From: Polynucleobacter rarus
Lineage (GTDB): Bacteria > Pseudomonadota > Gammaproteobacteria > Burkholderiales > Burkholderiaceae
Reading direction: 5' to 3'
DNA length: 64,000 nt
Assembly: GCF_003072505.1 (NCBI RefSeq)
Contig: NZ_NTGB01000001.1
Location: 1,278,659 to 1,342,658 of the forward strand
Shown here: piece after piece, positions 8,924 through 17,401 of the stretch
Position numbering within the stretch: the stretch's first letter is position 1
Layout: the number at the start of each line of letters is the position of its first letter
Program-made: the position numbers and the translations under genes
The notes under the pieces: generated by a model
What the model saw: only the letters and a program-made list of their open reading frames with translations
What the model was told of the DNA's origin: nothing
Database searches by the model: none

Positions 8924-10093
8924 TTACATATTGCAGCCACGGCCAGGATCAGCTAATGCTTTTGACGCGATACCAATCGATTTATTTTCTTTACCTTGAA
9001 CTTCGCGTAAATAAAAATCTTGAATTGGATTATGTGCTTTAGATAACTTAAACGGACCACGTGGACTATCAATTGTTGCGGCAGTAACTGCTTTGGCAAA
9101 ATCATCTTTCTTCGAAACATCACCAGCAGTTGCATTTAAACCAATCGCTAACATCTGGGCCGCATCGTAACCTTGAACAGCATAAACATCCGGCTGTAAT
9201 TTAAACTCTTTGGCATAAGCTAAGCGAAATGCATTGTCACGCTTTGTATTGAGACCATCAGCATAATGAAGGGAAGTCAACATGCCTTTTGCAGAATCTC
9301 CCTGAGCGTCCAAAGTACCATCCGTTAAGAATCCTGCGCCGTAGAGTGGAATTGTTTTATTTAAACCAGCAGCAGCATAATCTTTCACAAACTTCACTGC
9401 ACCAGCTCCAGCAAAGAAAGAATAAACAACATCAGGTTTAGCTGCAGCAATTTCGGTCAGAAGCGCTTGAAACTCTACGTTTGGAAATGGTAAGTTCAAT
9501 TCTTTCGTAACTTTACCGCCACCCTTTTCAAATGACTCTTTGAAACCCTTAACTGACTCGTCACCAGCGGCGTACTTCCAAGTAATGGTCATGGCATTTT
9601 TTAAGCCCTTTTTAGCAGCTACCTCACCCATCGCATAGCCAGGCTGACTATTTGAAAAAGAACTTCTAAAAATATTTTTTGCACACATTGGGCCAGTGAT
9701 GATATCAGCTCCGGCATTAGGGATAATTAACAACGTACCTGACTCCTTAGCTACCTTAGCCATCGCCATTGCAACTCCAGAATGAACCGTTCCGATAACA
9801 ACATCCACATTATCTCGTTTGATAAGTTTATTGATATTGTCAGTTGCTTTTGAGGGCTCTGATTCATCATCAACACGAACATAAGTAATTTCACGACCAC
9901 CGATTTTGCCACCTTGCTCTTTCACATACAATTGAAAGCCATTATCGATCGCATTTCCTAGGGAAGCAAAAGTACCACTGTAAGGTAACATCATGCCAAC
10001 CTTCAGCTTTGGTGCATTTTGTGCTTGAGCAGCACCCAAACTTAAGGCCAAAATGATATTTGTGGCCAACAAACTAACTTTAATTAATTTCAT
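8924..10093 (-). CDS. Periplasmic substrate-binding protein, LivK type (benzoate island)
   Basis: This is the receptor of the importer. A signal peptide spans about residues 1-24 (positively charged MKLIK, hydrophobic core, cleavage near AQAQ). The mature part is a Peripla_BP_6 type I fold: KVGMMLPYSGTFASLG at the start, DDESEPSKA, and the VIGTVHSGVAMAM stretch that usually lines the ligand site. Related proteins in box gene clusters are annotated as benzoate or aromatic acid receptors. It is encoded between the alpha/beta hydrolase and LivH-type genes. I infer an aromatic carboxylate ligand from the neighbouring ligase and box genes. Confidence 0.88.
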   Translation of the reverse strand: MKLIKVSLLATNIILALSLGAAQAQNAPKLKVGMMLPYSGTFASLGNAIDNGFQLYVKEQGGKIGGREITYVRVDDESEPSKATDNINKLIKRDNVDVVIGTVHSGVAMAMAKVAKESGTLLIIPNAGADIITGPMCAKNIFRSSFSNSQPGYAMGEVAAKKGLKNAMTITWKYAAGDESVKGFKESFEKGGGKVTKELNLPFPNVEFQALLTEIAAAKPDVVYSFFAGAGAVKFVKDYAAAGLNKTIPLYGAGFLTDGTLDAQGDSAKGMLTSLHYADGLNTKRDNAFRLAYAKEFKLQPDVYAVQGYDAAQMLAIGLNATAGDVSKKDDFAKAVTAATIDSPRGPFKLSKAHNPIQDFYLREVQGKENKSIGIASKALADPGRGCNM

Positions 10094-10125
10094 ATCTAAT
10101 CTCCGGATGATTATAAAAATACAAC

Positions 10126-10917
10126 TTAAATTGCAGCTACTTGTGATACTAAAAATTCTTTTATTCCATCAACAACAATTATAGGTTGGTCTCGATGTGG
10201 GGAATGACCACAATCTGGTATTTTGAGCAAAGTCGTATTAGGAACACGCTCTTTAATCCCATCAATTTGTACCATCGTGCCATACGGATCATCAAATCCT
10301 TGAATTGCTAAAACAGGACATTGAATTGAAGATATCTCATTGGTAATATCCCAATTTTTAAATTCAGAATCAAGCCAAATATCATTCCAACCCCAAAATG
10401 CAGAATCAACATCCTGATGATATCTTGCTAATTTTTGTTTCAAATCCCCTTTCAAATACTGCTCTTTGGCTTCTTTGATACTTGAGATAGTAAGATTTTC
10501 CACAAAAATATGTGGAGCTAGGACAATAATCCCTTTAACTAGAAAGGGCTTATTCACCGCAGCTAATAGGGCAATGGAGCCTCCATCACTATGACCAAGT
10601 ATCCATACAGGAGATTGCACATGCAAACTCTCTAAAAATATTGGCAAAACATCAATCGCTTGTTGATGCATAAAATCAATTTGCCAATATTCTTTGGTTG
10701 GTCTTGGAGTGGACCAACCATAACCTGGTCTTGAATAAACTAAACCCCTATATCCTAAGGTCTCGCACAAAGTTTTAGGAAAATCTCTCCATAAAGCAAT
10801 GGAACCTAAGCCTTCGTGCAAAAACAGGAGGATGGGAGCTTCCTTTTGCGTTTCATTCAACCACTGATATTCAATATCAATCGATTGATTTTTCCAGATG
10901 ATTTGAGTCGTTTGCAT
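10126..10917 (-). CDS. Alpha/beta-fold hydrolase in the benzoate operon
   Basis: This is a cytoplasmic alpha/beta hydrolase of 263 residues. The oxyanion-hole segment is FLHEGLGS near residues 32-39, the nucleophile elbow is GHSDGGS (Ser near 109), a likely catalytic Asp lies in GFDDPYG, and the catalytic His is in CGHSPHRDQP near the C terminus. The triad therefore looks complete. Such a hydrolase often accompanies box clusters, where thioesterase or ester-releasing roles have been suggested without, as far as I know, a firm assignment. It lies between benzoate-CoA ligase and the transporter in the same operon. The substrate is unknown. Confidence 0.8.
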   Translation of the reverse strand: MQTTQIIWKNQSIDIEYQWLNETQKEAPILLFLHEGLGSIALWRDFPKTLCETLGYRGLVYSRPGYGWSTPRPTKEYWQIDFMHQQAIDVLPIFLESLHVQSPVWILGHSDGGSIALLAAVNKPFLVKGIIVLAPHIFVENLTISSIKEAKEQYLKGDLKQKLARYHQDVDSAFWGWNDIWLDSEFKNWDITNEISSIQCPVLAIQGFDDPYGTMVQIDGIKERVPNTTLLKIPDCGHSPHRDQPIIVVDGIKEFLVSQVAAI

Positions 10918-10935
10918 ATCAAGTCAATAAGTTAA

Positions 10936-12543
10936 TTAAGAAACTGCTTTTTCTTGATCCCTTAATTTAAAGCGCTGGATTTTTCCAGTAGCAGTTTTCG
11001 GGAGTTCAGTTACAAAATCAATGATTCTTGGGTATTTATAAGGTGCTAATTTATCCTTTACAAAAGCTTGTAACTCTTCTTTTGAAACTTGTTGATTTTC
11101 TTTTAAGACCACAAAAGCTTTCGTTTTGACAAGGCCAGTCTCATCGTGAACGCCTATGACTGCACTCTCTAAAACTGCTGGGTGTTGTACCAAGGTACCT
11201 TCCACTTCAAAAGGTGAAACATAGATACCGCTAATTTTCAACATATCGTCATTACGTCCAGAATAGGTGTAATAACCTTCTTCATCCTTGACGTACTTAT
11301 CGCCACTCTTCGTCCAGCCTCCTTGGAAGGTTTCGCGTGATTTCTCACGGTTATTCCAATACATTGTGGCAGAACTTGGCCCCTTAATATATAAATCACC
11401 TATTTCTCCAACGGGAACTGGTAATCCATCTTCCCCTCGAATTTCTAACTCATAACCAGCAACAGGCTTGCCAGATGTACCATATTTCACGTCACCAGGT
11501 CGATTCGATAAAAAGATATGTAGCATTTCGGTCGAGCCGAGACCATCAATAATTTCACAGCCAAAATGATTTGTCCAACGCTCCCCAATTTCTTTGGGTA
11601 AAGCCTCACCAGCCGACGAACACATTCTTAAAGCGACTTGGTTTTTTGCTGGTAATTCTGAGCTTGCTAACATGCCACTGTATCCGGTTGGTGCGCCAAA
11701 GAAGATCGTTGGCTTTAACTCCGTAAACCTTTTAAAAACTTCATTAGGGGTTGCACGCCCACCCATTAAAACAGTCGTTGCACCAACACTTAGAGGAAAA
11801 CTCAATCCATTACCTAAACCATAAGCAAAAAATAATTTTGCCGCAGAAAAACAAATATCGTTTTCTTGTATATCTAAAATAGGCGTGGCATACAATTTTG
11901 CAGTCCAATATGGATTTGCATGGGTATGAACAGTTCCTTTTGGCCTACCCGTAGATCCAGAAGAATACAACCAAAATCCAGGATCATCTGGTGCTGTTTT
12001 AGCAGATTCCATTATTTTTGGATTTGCGACAAAATCAGAAAAATTAAGGACTTTAATTTCGGGATGAGACTTCTGAAACATCTCTAAATGCTGATGCTCA
12101 ATTCTCGGCACAATGATGGACCGAACTTCGCATTGAGTATTTTTTTTGACAATATCGAGGGCTTCAATTAATACAGGAATCAGATTATCAGAAACAAAAA
12201 CGGCTTGAGAGCGGCTGTTTTCAAGCATGAAAGAATAGTCTTGTGCCGTCAATAAGGTATTTACGGCAACTGGCACGATGCCAGCATACATAGAGCCTAA
12301 AAAGCTAATTGGCCACTCATTACAATCCAACATTAGTAATAGCACACGCTCTTCTCTTCTGATGCCACTTGTAAGTAAGGCACTACCAAATTTCTTCATT
12401 TGATCGAATAAATCACCGTAAGTGAGTGATCCATGATCATCAATATAAGCGACCTTATTCAAACGATTTAAATTTGTATCATGGATAAACTGGGCAAAAT
12501 TAAATTGAGTGCCTAAGAATTCCTGATGATTCGTTAATGACAT
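10936..12543 (-). CDS. bclA: Benzoate-CoA ligase
   Basis: This enzyme activates benzoate with ATP and CoA to benzoyl-CoA, the entry step of the box pathway. It belongs to the ANL adenylate-forming family. The P-loop-like motif is SSGSTGRPKGTVHTH, the adenine-binding motif is DGLGSTEM, and the hinge and C-terminal lysine motif PKTATGKIQR is intact. The DGLGSTEMLHIFLS and GDVKYGTSGKPVAGYE segments are characteristic of BadA/BclA benzoate ligases. Length 535 fits. It sits 16 bases downstream of the boxD-type dehydrogenase gene in the leftward operon. Confidence 0.93.
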   Translation of the reverse strand: MSLTNHQEFLGTQFNFAQFIHDTNLNRLNKVAYIDDHGSLTYGDLFDQMKKFGSALLTSGIRREERVLLLMLDCNEWPISFLGSMYAGIVPVAVNTLLTAQDYSFMLENSRSQAVFVSDNLIPVLIEALDIVKKNTQCEVRSIIVPRIEHQHLEMFQKSHPEIKVLNFSDFVANPKIMESAKTAPDDPGFWLYSSGSTGRPKGTVHTHANPYWTAKLYATPILDIQENDICFSAAKLFFAYGLGNGLSFPLSVGATTVLMGGRATPNEVFKRFTELKPTIFFGAPTGYSGMLASSELPAKNQVALRMCSSAGEALPKEIGERWTNHFGCEIIDGLGSTEMLHIFLSNRPGDVKYGTSGKPVAGYELEIRGEDGLPVPVGEIGDLYIKGPSSATMYWNNREKSRETFQGGWTKSGDKYVKDEEGYYTYSGRNDDMLKISGIYVSPFEVEGTLVQHPAVLESAVIGVHDETGLVKTKAFVVLKENQQVSKEELQAFVKDKLAPYKYPRIIDFVTELPKTATGKIQRFKLRDQEKAVS

Positions 12544-12559
12544 ATAAACTCCTCAAATC

Positions 12560-14107
12560 TTATAAATGATTCAGTAAATTAGGGTGTGCTTGAACCCCTA
12601 CTTTTCGATGATAAAAATAAAGTGCTCTGATTCCTCCTAACTCCTCACCACCACCAGATCTACCGGGACCACCGTGAATTGTTTGTGGCATCACATTGCC
12701 ATGACCTGTTTGAGAAAGAGTTTCTGAACTAATAATATGAACCCGTCCATGCATCGCTGCGACAGATAAAGTTGCCGCTACTAGACTTTCGTGCTGGTCC
12801 CCGTACAACGATACAACTAAAGATCCTTGACCTCGAGCAATCAATTCTTGAGCTTGAGCAGAATCGCGATAAGCAATTAAAGTCGCTACAGGTCCAAATA
12901 CCTCTAATTCATGGACTTCTTTTACGGAATCCGCTAATTCAGCATTTTTAATACCAAACAATACGGGAGCTACGCAACAGGAATCTAGATTTGCATCTAC
13001 GAATGGCGATTGATTGGCATCAAACAGAATCTCCGCGACTGCTGATAAATCTTGAATACCTTTTAAAACCGAATGTTTTTGCTCAATACTCACGAGAGAC
13101 CCCATTCTCACGGAGGGGTTACTAGGATTACCAACGACTGTTTTAGCAAGCCTTGCAGATAAAGCGGTTGATACCTGTTCAAAAAGATGTTCAGGGACAA
13201 AAATTCGACGAATAGCCGTACATTTTTGGCCTGATTTAACCGTCATTTCACGGCAAACTTCTTTGATGAATAGATCAAAAATTACATCATCAGCTTTTAC
13301 ATCTGCCATTAACCAAGCAGAATTTAAACTGTCCGCTTCGATATTGATACGCACTGAAGATTCAGTAATCGCAGAGTGAGAACGGATTAATTTTGCCGTC
13401 TGGGCAGAGCCGGTAAAAGAAACCATATCAAAAGGCTCCAAATGATCTAATAAACCTGCTGAACTGCCACAAATCAAAGACAGTGCGCCAGCAGGTAAAA
13501 TTTTGGCTGAAATAATATCTTTTACAATCTCATGGGTAAGCCACGCTGTTGAACTGGCTGGTTTTACGATGACTGGCACACCCGATAGAATCGCGGGGCC
13601 CATTTTTTCTAAAAATCCCCAAGTCGGAAAATTAAATGCGTTGATGAATAATGCCACGCCTGGGAGGGGTACATAAAGATGTTGCGAAGCAAAACTTTGA
13701 TCTTTCGCTAGACTGACCTGACTATCATCTAACAGGAAATTGTTGGTTCCTAAGGAATCCCCTAATTTCGCATAATAGCCCAATGTAAAAATTCCACCCT
13801 CGACATCAACTGCTGAATCATTTTTTACAGTACCACTATTTTTTTCAGAAATTTCGTAATACTTTTCTTTGTTTTCATTTAAAACACCAATAATTTGCTT
13901 CAGTAAACTTGCACGACTCTGATAATTCAATAAGCTCAACTGAGATCTACCAATATCTCGGGCATGTTTAAAAGCAGCAGCAAGATCTAGACCCGTAGAG
14001 TCAACTCGGACAAGTTCTTCACCAGAAATCGGATTTTTTAATACGATTCCTTGACCCGTACCATTGACCCATTGGTCATTGACATAATTTGCTAACAATG
14101 TAGTCAT
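12560..14107 (-). CDS. boxD: 3,4-dehydroadipyl-CoA semialdehyde dehydrogenase
   Basis: This NADP-type aldehyde dehydrogenase should oxidise the ring-opened 3,4-dehydroadipyl-CoA semialdehyde made by BoxC to the acid. The catalytic Cys lies in SGQKCTAIRR and the general-base Glu in INIEADS; the cofactor loop FTGSAQTAK and an FNFPTWG substrate motif are visible. The sequence resembles the aldehyde dehydrogenase half of PaaZ, as expected for the box enzyme. Length is 515. It begins one base after the DUF4863 gene ends and precedes the ligase gene, so activation and oxidation steps are in one operon. The symbol boxD is used variably in the literature. Confidence 0.9.
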   Translation of the reverse strand: MTTLLANYVNDQWVNGTGQGIVLKNPISGEELVRVDSTGLDLAAAFKHARDIGRSQLSLLNYQSRASLLKQIIGVLNENKEKYYEISEKNSGTVKNDSAVDVEGGIFTLGYYAKLGDSLGTNNFLLDDSQVSLAKDQSFASQHLYVPLPGVALFINAFNFPTWGFLEKMGPAILSGVPVIVKPASSTAWLTHEIVKDIISAKILPAGALSLICGSSAGLLDHLEPFDMVSFTGSAQTAKLIRSHSAITESSVRINIEADSLNSAWLMADVKADDVIFDLFIKEVCREMTVKSGQKCTAIRRIFVPEHLFEQVSTALSARLAKTVVGNPSNPSVRMGSLVSIEQKHSVLKGIQDLSAVAEILFDANQSPFVDANLDSCCVAPVLFGIKNAELADSVKEVHELEVFGPVATLIAYRDSAQAQELIARGQGSLVVSLYGDQHESLVAATLSVAAMHGRVHIISSETLSQTGHGNVMPQTIHGGPGRSGGGEELGGIRALYFYHRKVGVQAHPNLLNHL

Positions 14108-14108
14108 C

Positions 14109-14603
14109 TTATTTTTTCTCTGTGAATTGGATTTGACCTTCGGGAAGCAAATAAAGTACTAATGCTTTACCATTTGTAACTGTGGGAGCATGAGCACTAC
14201 CGGCAGGTGTAACCATCCAACCAGCCGCATGCTCATCAAATAATGCTTCACCATCGATTGGCATAATTAGGTCAATCTCCCCCAAAGGATGAACATGGTA
14301 CGGTCCAGCTATATTTTCCATTTCTACTACATCAACCGAAAAACTTGCTAAATCATCAGCAGGTTTAAAAATTCGACCATAACGAATTCCTCCCCCTTCG
14401 CGATTGCACAACCAAGCCTCCTCAACGCCAGTAATACAAAGTTTTTTTGTTTCCTGATACCAAACAGAATTAACTCCAAAATTTTGATTGAGCCATAATT
14501 CCAAATCGCTATCTAATTTACGAATGCCTATCAATTGAGTAATAGTGGAAAGGTTTTTTCTAAATTCACCTTGGTGGATCTCTATCAGATTTAATGTATT
14601 CAT
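14109..14603 (-). CDS. DUF4863 (hydroxylaminobenzoate lyase-like) protein
   Basis: This 164-residue cupin-like protein is the first gene of the leftward benzoate operon. The segment GPYHVHPLGEIDLIMP near residues 105-120 has two His and a Glu in a typical cupin metal pattern, and GWMVTPAGSAHAPTV gives a further His. I recognise it as DUF4863, a family that includes 4-hydroxylaminobenzoate lyase (PnbB) and occurs in many box clusters without a settled role. It may act on an aromatic acid side product, or be structural or regulatory. Its promoter lies in the 121-base divergent region shared with boxR. Confidence 0.75.
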   Translation of the reverse strand: MNTLNLIEIHQGEFRKNLSTITQLIGIRKLDSDLELWLNQNFGVNSVWYQETKKLCITGVEEAWLCNREGGGIRYGRIFKPADDLASFSVDVVEMENIAGPYHVHPLGEIDLIMPIDGEALFDEHAAGWMVTPAGSAHAPTVTNGKALVLYLLPEGQIQFTEKK

Positions 14604-14638
14604 TTCATTTCACTTGAAAATTAATTTAATATGAATTA

Positions 14639-14647
14639 TTGTGCATA
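14639..14647 (-). promoter_or_regulatory. Putative BoxR site (TATGCACAA) near the start of the leftward box operon
   Basis: The nine bases TATGCACAA occur here on the minus strand and again at 15619-15627 on the plus strand upstream of boxC. BzdR, the anaerobic relative of BoxR, recognises TGCA-containing repeats. The site would lie at or just after the transcription start of the leftward operon, a repressing position. This is a comparison by eye only. Confidence 0.5.
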
Positions 14648-14651
14648 AAGA

Positions 14652-14680
14652 ACTTTAATTCTTAAAATTTGATAAGTCAA
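14652..14680 (-). promoter_or_regulatory. Promoter of the leftward benzoate operon
   Basis: On the minus strand a -35 box TTGACT (14680-14675) is followed after 17 bases by a -10 box TAAAGT (14657-14652). Transcription would begin near 14645, about 42 bases before the DUF4863 start codon. The ten bases AGTGCTTGAC covering the -35 box (14685-14676) are identical to those over the boxC -35 box, which suggests shared control by BoxR. Confidence 0.6.
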
Positions 14681-14684
14681 GCAC

Positions 14685-14690
14685 TATAAT
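14685..14690 (+). promoter_or_regulatory. Probable -10 box of boxR
   Basis: A perfect TATAAT lies 34 bases before the boxR ATG. No good -35 box is seen at the expected distance (only TTAAAA-like sequence). It abuts the -35 region of the divergent operon, so binding of a regulator there would affect both directions. Confidence 0.5.
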
Positions 14691-14724
14691 TCACCTTCAA
14701 GGGTAAATACTGATAAAATAAACT

Positions 14725-15606
14725 ATGACTGATTTAATTATTCAAGACAATATCGCCTTAAAAGCACTCGGAGAGCGTGTTTCCTCGATTCGATCCAGAA
14801 GAGGAATGACCCGCAAGGCCCTAGCCCAATCATCTGGCGTCTCAGAAAGACATCTAGCCAACTTAGAATACGGTAAAGGTAACGCCTCTTTTCTAGTATT
14901 AACGCAAATTGCCGAGGCAATGCAATGCACGATGGCGGAGATTATTGGTGACCCAACCACCTCATCCTCTGAGTGGTTGCTGCTGAGAGATTTACTGCTA
15001 AATCAAGATGAAAGTTCTTTGAAAAGAATTAGATTATTAATTCTTAATCAATTCAGCCAAAATGAAACCACCACAAAAAGCTTTAACTCAAGTGTTGCTT
15101 TAATTGGCTTACGTGGTGCTGGAAAATCGACTCTAGGCTATATGCTAGCTGAAGATTTAGGCTTTCAGTTTGTTGAGTTAAGTCGCGAAATTGAAAAATT
15201 TGCTGGTTGTAGTATTGCAGAAATTCAAGGTTTATATGGCGTCAATGCATATCGTAAATACGAACGTAGAGCCCTAGAGGAAACGATTCAAATTTATCCA
15301 GAAGCTGTCATTGCAACTCCAGGCGGCATCGTTTCTGATCCGGCAAGCTTTAACCTATTACTCAATCACTGTACAACTATTTGGTTACAAGCAAGCCCTG
15401 AAGACCATATGGAGCGAGTCAGAAAACAAGGTGATTTACGCCCAATGGCTGACAATAAAGAAGCGATGGAAGATTTAAAGAAAATCTTAGTTGGTCGCGC
15501 ATCTTTTTATTCTCAAGCGCAATTTCAACTTAATACAAGCCAACAACCTCTTGAAGAAAGCTGCCAATTACTGATCAAAATTGTTCGTGGCGCACTAAAT
15601 CTATAA
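14725..15606 (+). CDS. boxR: BoxR transcriptional regulator (HTH plus shikimate-kinase-like domain)
   Basis: This is the regulator of the box genes. Residues about 10-70 are an XRE-type helix-turn-helix (GERVSSIRSRRGMTRKALA, then SGVSERHLANLEYGKGN). A linker follows, and residues about 120-290 are a shikimate-kinase-like domain with P-loop GLRGAGKST. This arrangement is diagnostic of the BzdR/BoxR family, in which benzoyl-CoA bound to the kinase-like domain relieves repression. Length 293 fits the family. The gene sits between two box transcription units and diverges from the ligase operon. The kinase-like domain is thought to bind the effector rather than phosphorylate shikimate. Confidence 0.93.
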   Translation: MTDLIIQDNIALKALGERVSSIRSRRGMTRKALAQSSGVSERHLANLEYGKGNASFLVLTQIAEAMQCTMAEIIGDPTTSSSEWLLLRDLLLNQDESSLKRIRLLILNQFSQNETTTKSFNSSVALIGLRGAGKSTLGYMLAEDLGFQFVELSREIEKFAGCSIAEIQGLYGVNAYRKYERRALEETIQIYPEAVIATPGGIVSDPASFNLLLNHCTTIWLQASPEDHMERVRKQGDLRPMADNKEAMEDLKKILVGRASFYSQAQFQLNTSQQPLEESCQLLIKIVRGALNL

Positions 15607-15618
15607 ATATTTTAAAAA

Positions 15619-15661
15619 TATGCACAAAAGTGCTTGACAATTAAACTTCATGCATTATTAT
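15619..15661 (+). promoter_or_regulatory. boxC promoter with TGCA-type BoxR sites
   Basis: A consensus -35 box TTGACA (15634-15639) is followed after 16 bases by TATTAT (15656-15661), giving a start near 15668. Two TGCA cores flank the -35 box, at 15621-15624 and 15651-15654, exactly 30 bases apart, about three helical turns. TATGCACAA (15619-15627) and AGTGCTTGAC (15629-15638) both recur at the divergent operon promoter. These are the likely BoxR operators; the regulator assignment is inferred. Confidence 0.65.
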
Positions 15662-15710
15662 TCATCATATGCTCGTATGATTTTGTTTATTTTGAATAAG
15701 GGGACCTTAC

Positions 15711-17369
15711 ATGAACACTGCTTTATCCGTAGATTATCAAATCAATCCATCTCAATACCAACACTGGAAATTATCAGTTGATGGTTCATTCGCAACGATC
15801 ACTGCAGATTTCAATGAGAACGGTGGATTAAGACCTGGCTATAAGTTAAAACTCAACAGTTATGACCTCGGTGTAGATATCGAGCTGAATGATGTAGTTA
15901 ACAGAATTCGTTTTGAACACCCGCAAGTCAAAACCGTCATTATGACCAGTGGCAAAGATAAAGTTTTTTGCTCAGGAGCAAATATTTTCATGTTAGGCGT
16001 TTCAAGTCACTCATGGAAAGTGAACTTCTGTAAGTTCACAAATGAGACAAGAAACGGTTTAGAAGATTCATCTACTCACAGTGGCTTGAAATTTTTAGCT
16101 GCTGTGAATGGCGCTTGTGCTGGTGGTGGCTATGAATTAGCTTTAGCCTGTGATGAGATCGTGTTAATTGATGACAGATCAAGTGCTGTGAGTTTGCCAG
16201 AAGTTCCCCTGCTCGGTGTATTGCCTGGAACTGGCGGGCTAACACGCGTTACAGATAAGCGTCATGTGCGTCATGATTTAGCAGATATTTTCTGCACAAC
16301 TAGCGAAGGTGTTCGTGGCCAAAAAGCAAAAGACTGGAGACTAGTTGATGAGATCGCAAAACCAGCCGTTTTCTTGGAAACCGTTAAGCAAAGAGCTGCA
16401 GAGCTAGCAAAAAAGAGTATTCGCCCAGATGTAGCTACTGGTGTTGAGTTAATTGCACTAGATAGAACAGTGGAAGCAGACGCACTTAAGTACAAATATG
16501 TAACGGTAGAAATTGATCGTGCAAAACGTGTTGCCACTTTCACAGTTAAAGCACCTAATGGCAATCAACCCACTGATGTTGCTGGAATTGAAGCTGCAGG
16601 TTCAAACTGGTATCCACTCATGATGGCTCGTGAATTAGAAGATGCTATTTTAATGATGCGCACCAATGAGCTGGATGTTGGCGTTTGGATTATCAAGACC
16701 TTGGGTAATCATGATGATGTTAAGGCAATGGATGCCACCTTGGTAAGTAATCAAGATCATTGGCTAGTCAGAGAAACCATCGGTTTACTCAGAAGAACCT
16801 TAAGTCGTCTTGACGTTTCATCCAGAAGCTTATTTGCCTTAATTGATGAAGGATCATGTTTCAATGGCACCTTCCTAGAACTGGCCCTAACTTGCGATCG
16901 TATTTATCATCTAATCTTACCGGATGACATGGATACAACTCCAAAAATCATGGTGAATGATGTTAATTTTGGAACCTATCCAATGATTACAAATCAAAGT
17001 CGCTTGGGTCGTCGCTTTTATGACGAAGAACCAGCATTAAATGCAGTTCGCTCAAAAGCGGGTCAACTACTCGATGCCGATCAAGCTAGTGAAATTGGTT
17101 TGAATACCATGAATCCAGACGATATTGATTGGCATGATGAAGTTCGGATTGCTCTTGAAGAACGTTTATCTATGTCACCTGACTCCCTTACAGGACTTGA
17201 GGCAAACCTCAGATTTAATGGACCAGAAAATATGTTTACCAGAATTTTTGGACGCCTCACTGCTTGGCAAAACTGGATTTTTCAAAGACCTAACGCAGTC
17301 GGCGATAAAGGCGCTTTAAAGGTCTATGGCAAAGGCGAGAAAGCGCAATTTGATTGGAACCGTGTTTAA
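15711..17369 (+). CDS. boxC: Benzoyl-CoA-dihydrodiol lyase (epoxybenzoyl-CoA dihydrolase)
   Basis: BoxC opens the ring of 2,3-epoxybenzoyl-CoA by hydrolysis, giving 3,4-dehydroadipyl-CoA semialdehyde and formate. It is an unusually large crotonase. The N-terminal crotonase motif SGKDKVFCSGANIFML and the oxyanion segment NGACAGGGYELALACDE are present, with LPEVPLLGVLPGTGGL after them. A second crotonase-like half begins near residue 265. Length 552 is close to the 559 of the Azoarcus evansii enzyme as I recall it. A strong ribosome binding site (AAGGGGA) precedes the ATG. It is the first gene of the rightward box unit. Confidence 0.95.
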   Translation: MNTALSVDYQINPSQYQHWKLSVDGSFATITADFNENGGLRPGYKLKLNSYDLGVDIELNDVVNRIRFEHPQVKTVIMTSGKDKVFCSGANIFMLGVSSHSWKVNFCKFTNETRNGLEDSSTHSGLKFLAAVNGACAGGGYELALACDEIVLIDDRSSAVSLPEVPLLGVLPGTGGLTRVTDKRHVRHDLADIFCTTSEGVRGQKAKDWRLVDEIAKPAVFLETVKQRAAELAKKSIRPDVATGVELIALDRTVEADALKYKYVTVEIDRAKRVATFTVKAPNGNQPTDVAGIEAAGSNWYPLMMARELEDAILMMRTNELDVGVWIIKTLGNHDDVKAMDATLVSNQDHWLVRETIGLLRRTLSRLDVSSRSLFALIDEGSCFNGTFLELALTCDRIYHLILPDDMDTTPKIMVNDVNFGTYPMITNQSRLGRRFYDEEPALNAVRSKAGQLLDADQASEIGLNTMNPDDIDWHDEVRIALEERLSMSPDSLTGLEANLRFNGPENMFTRIFGRLTAWQNWIFQRPNAVGDKGALKVYGKGEKAQFDWNRV

Positions 17370-17401
17370 TTAATTAATGTAACTAACCTTCGGAGATAAC
17401 T

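Noticed and set aside
5547..10093. True branched-chain amino acid transporter
   Set aside because: The family is right, but the genes are embedded in the benzoate ligase operon and box clusters often carry such importers for benzoate.
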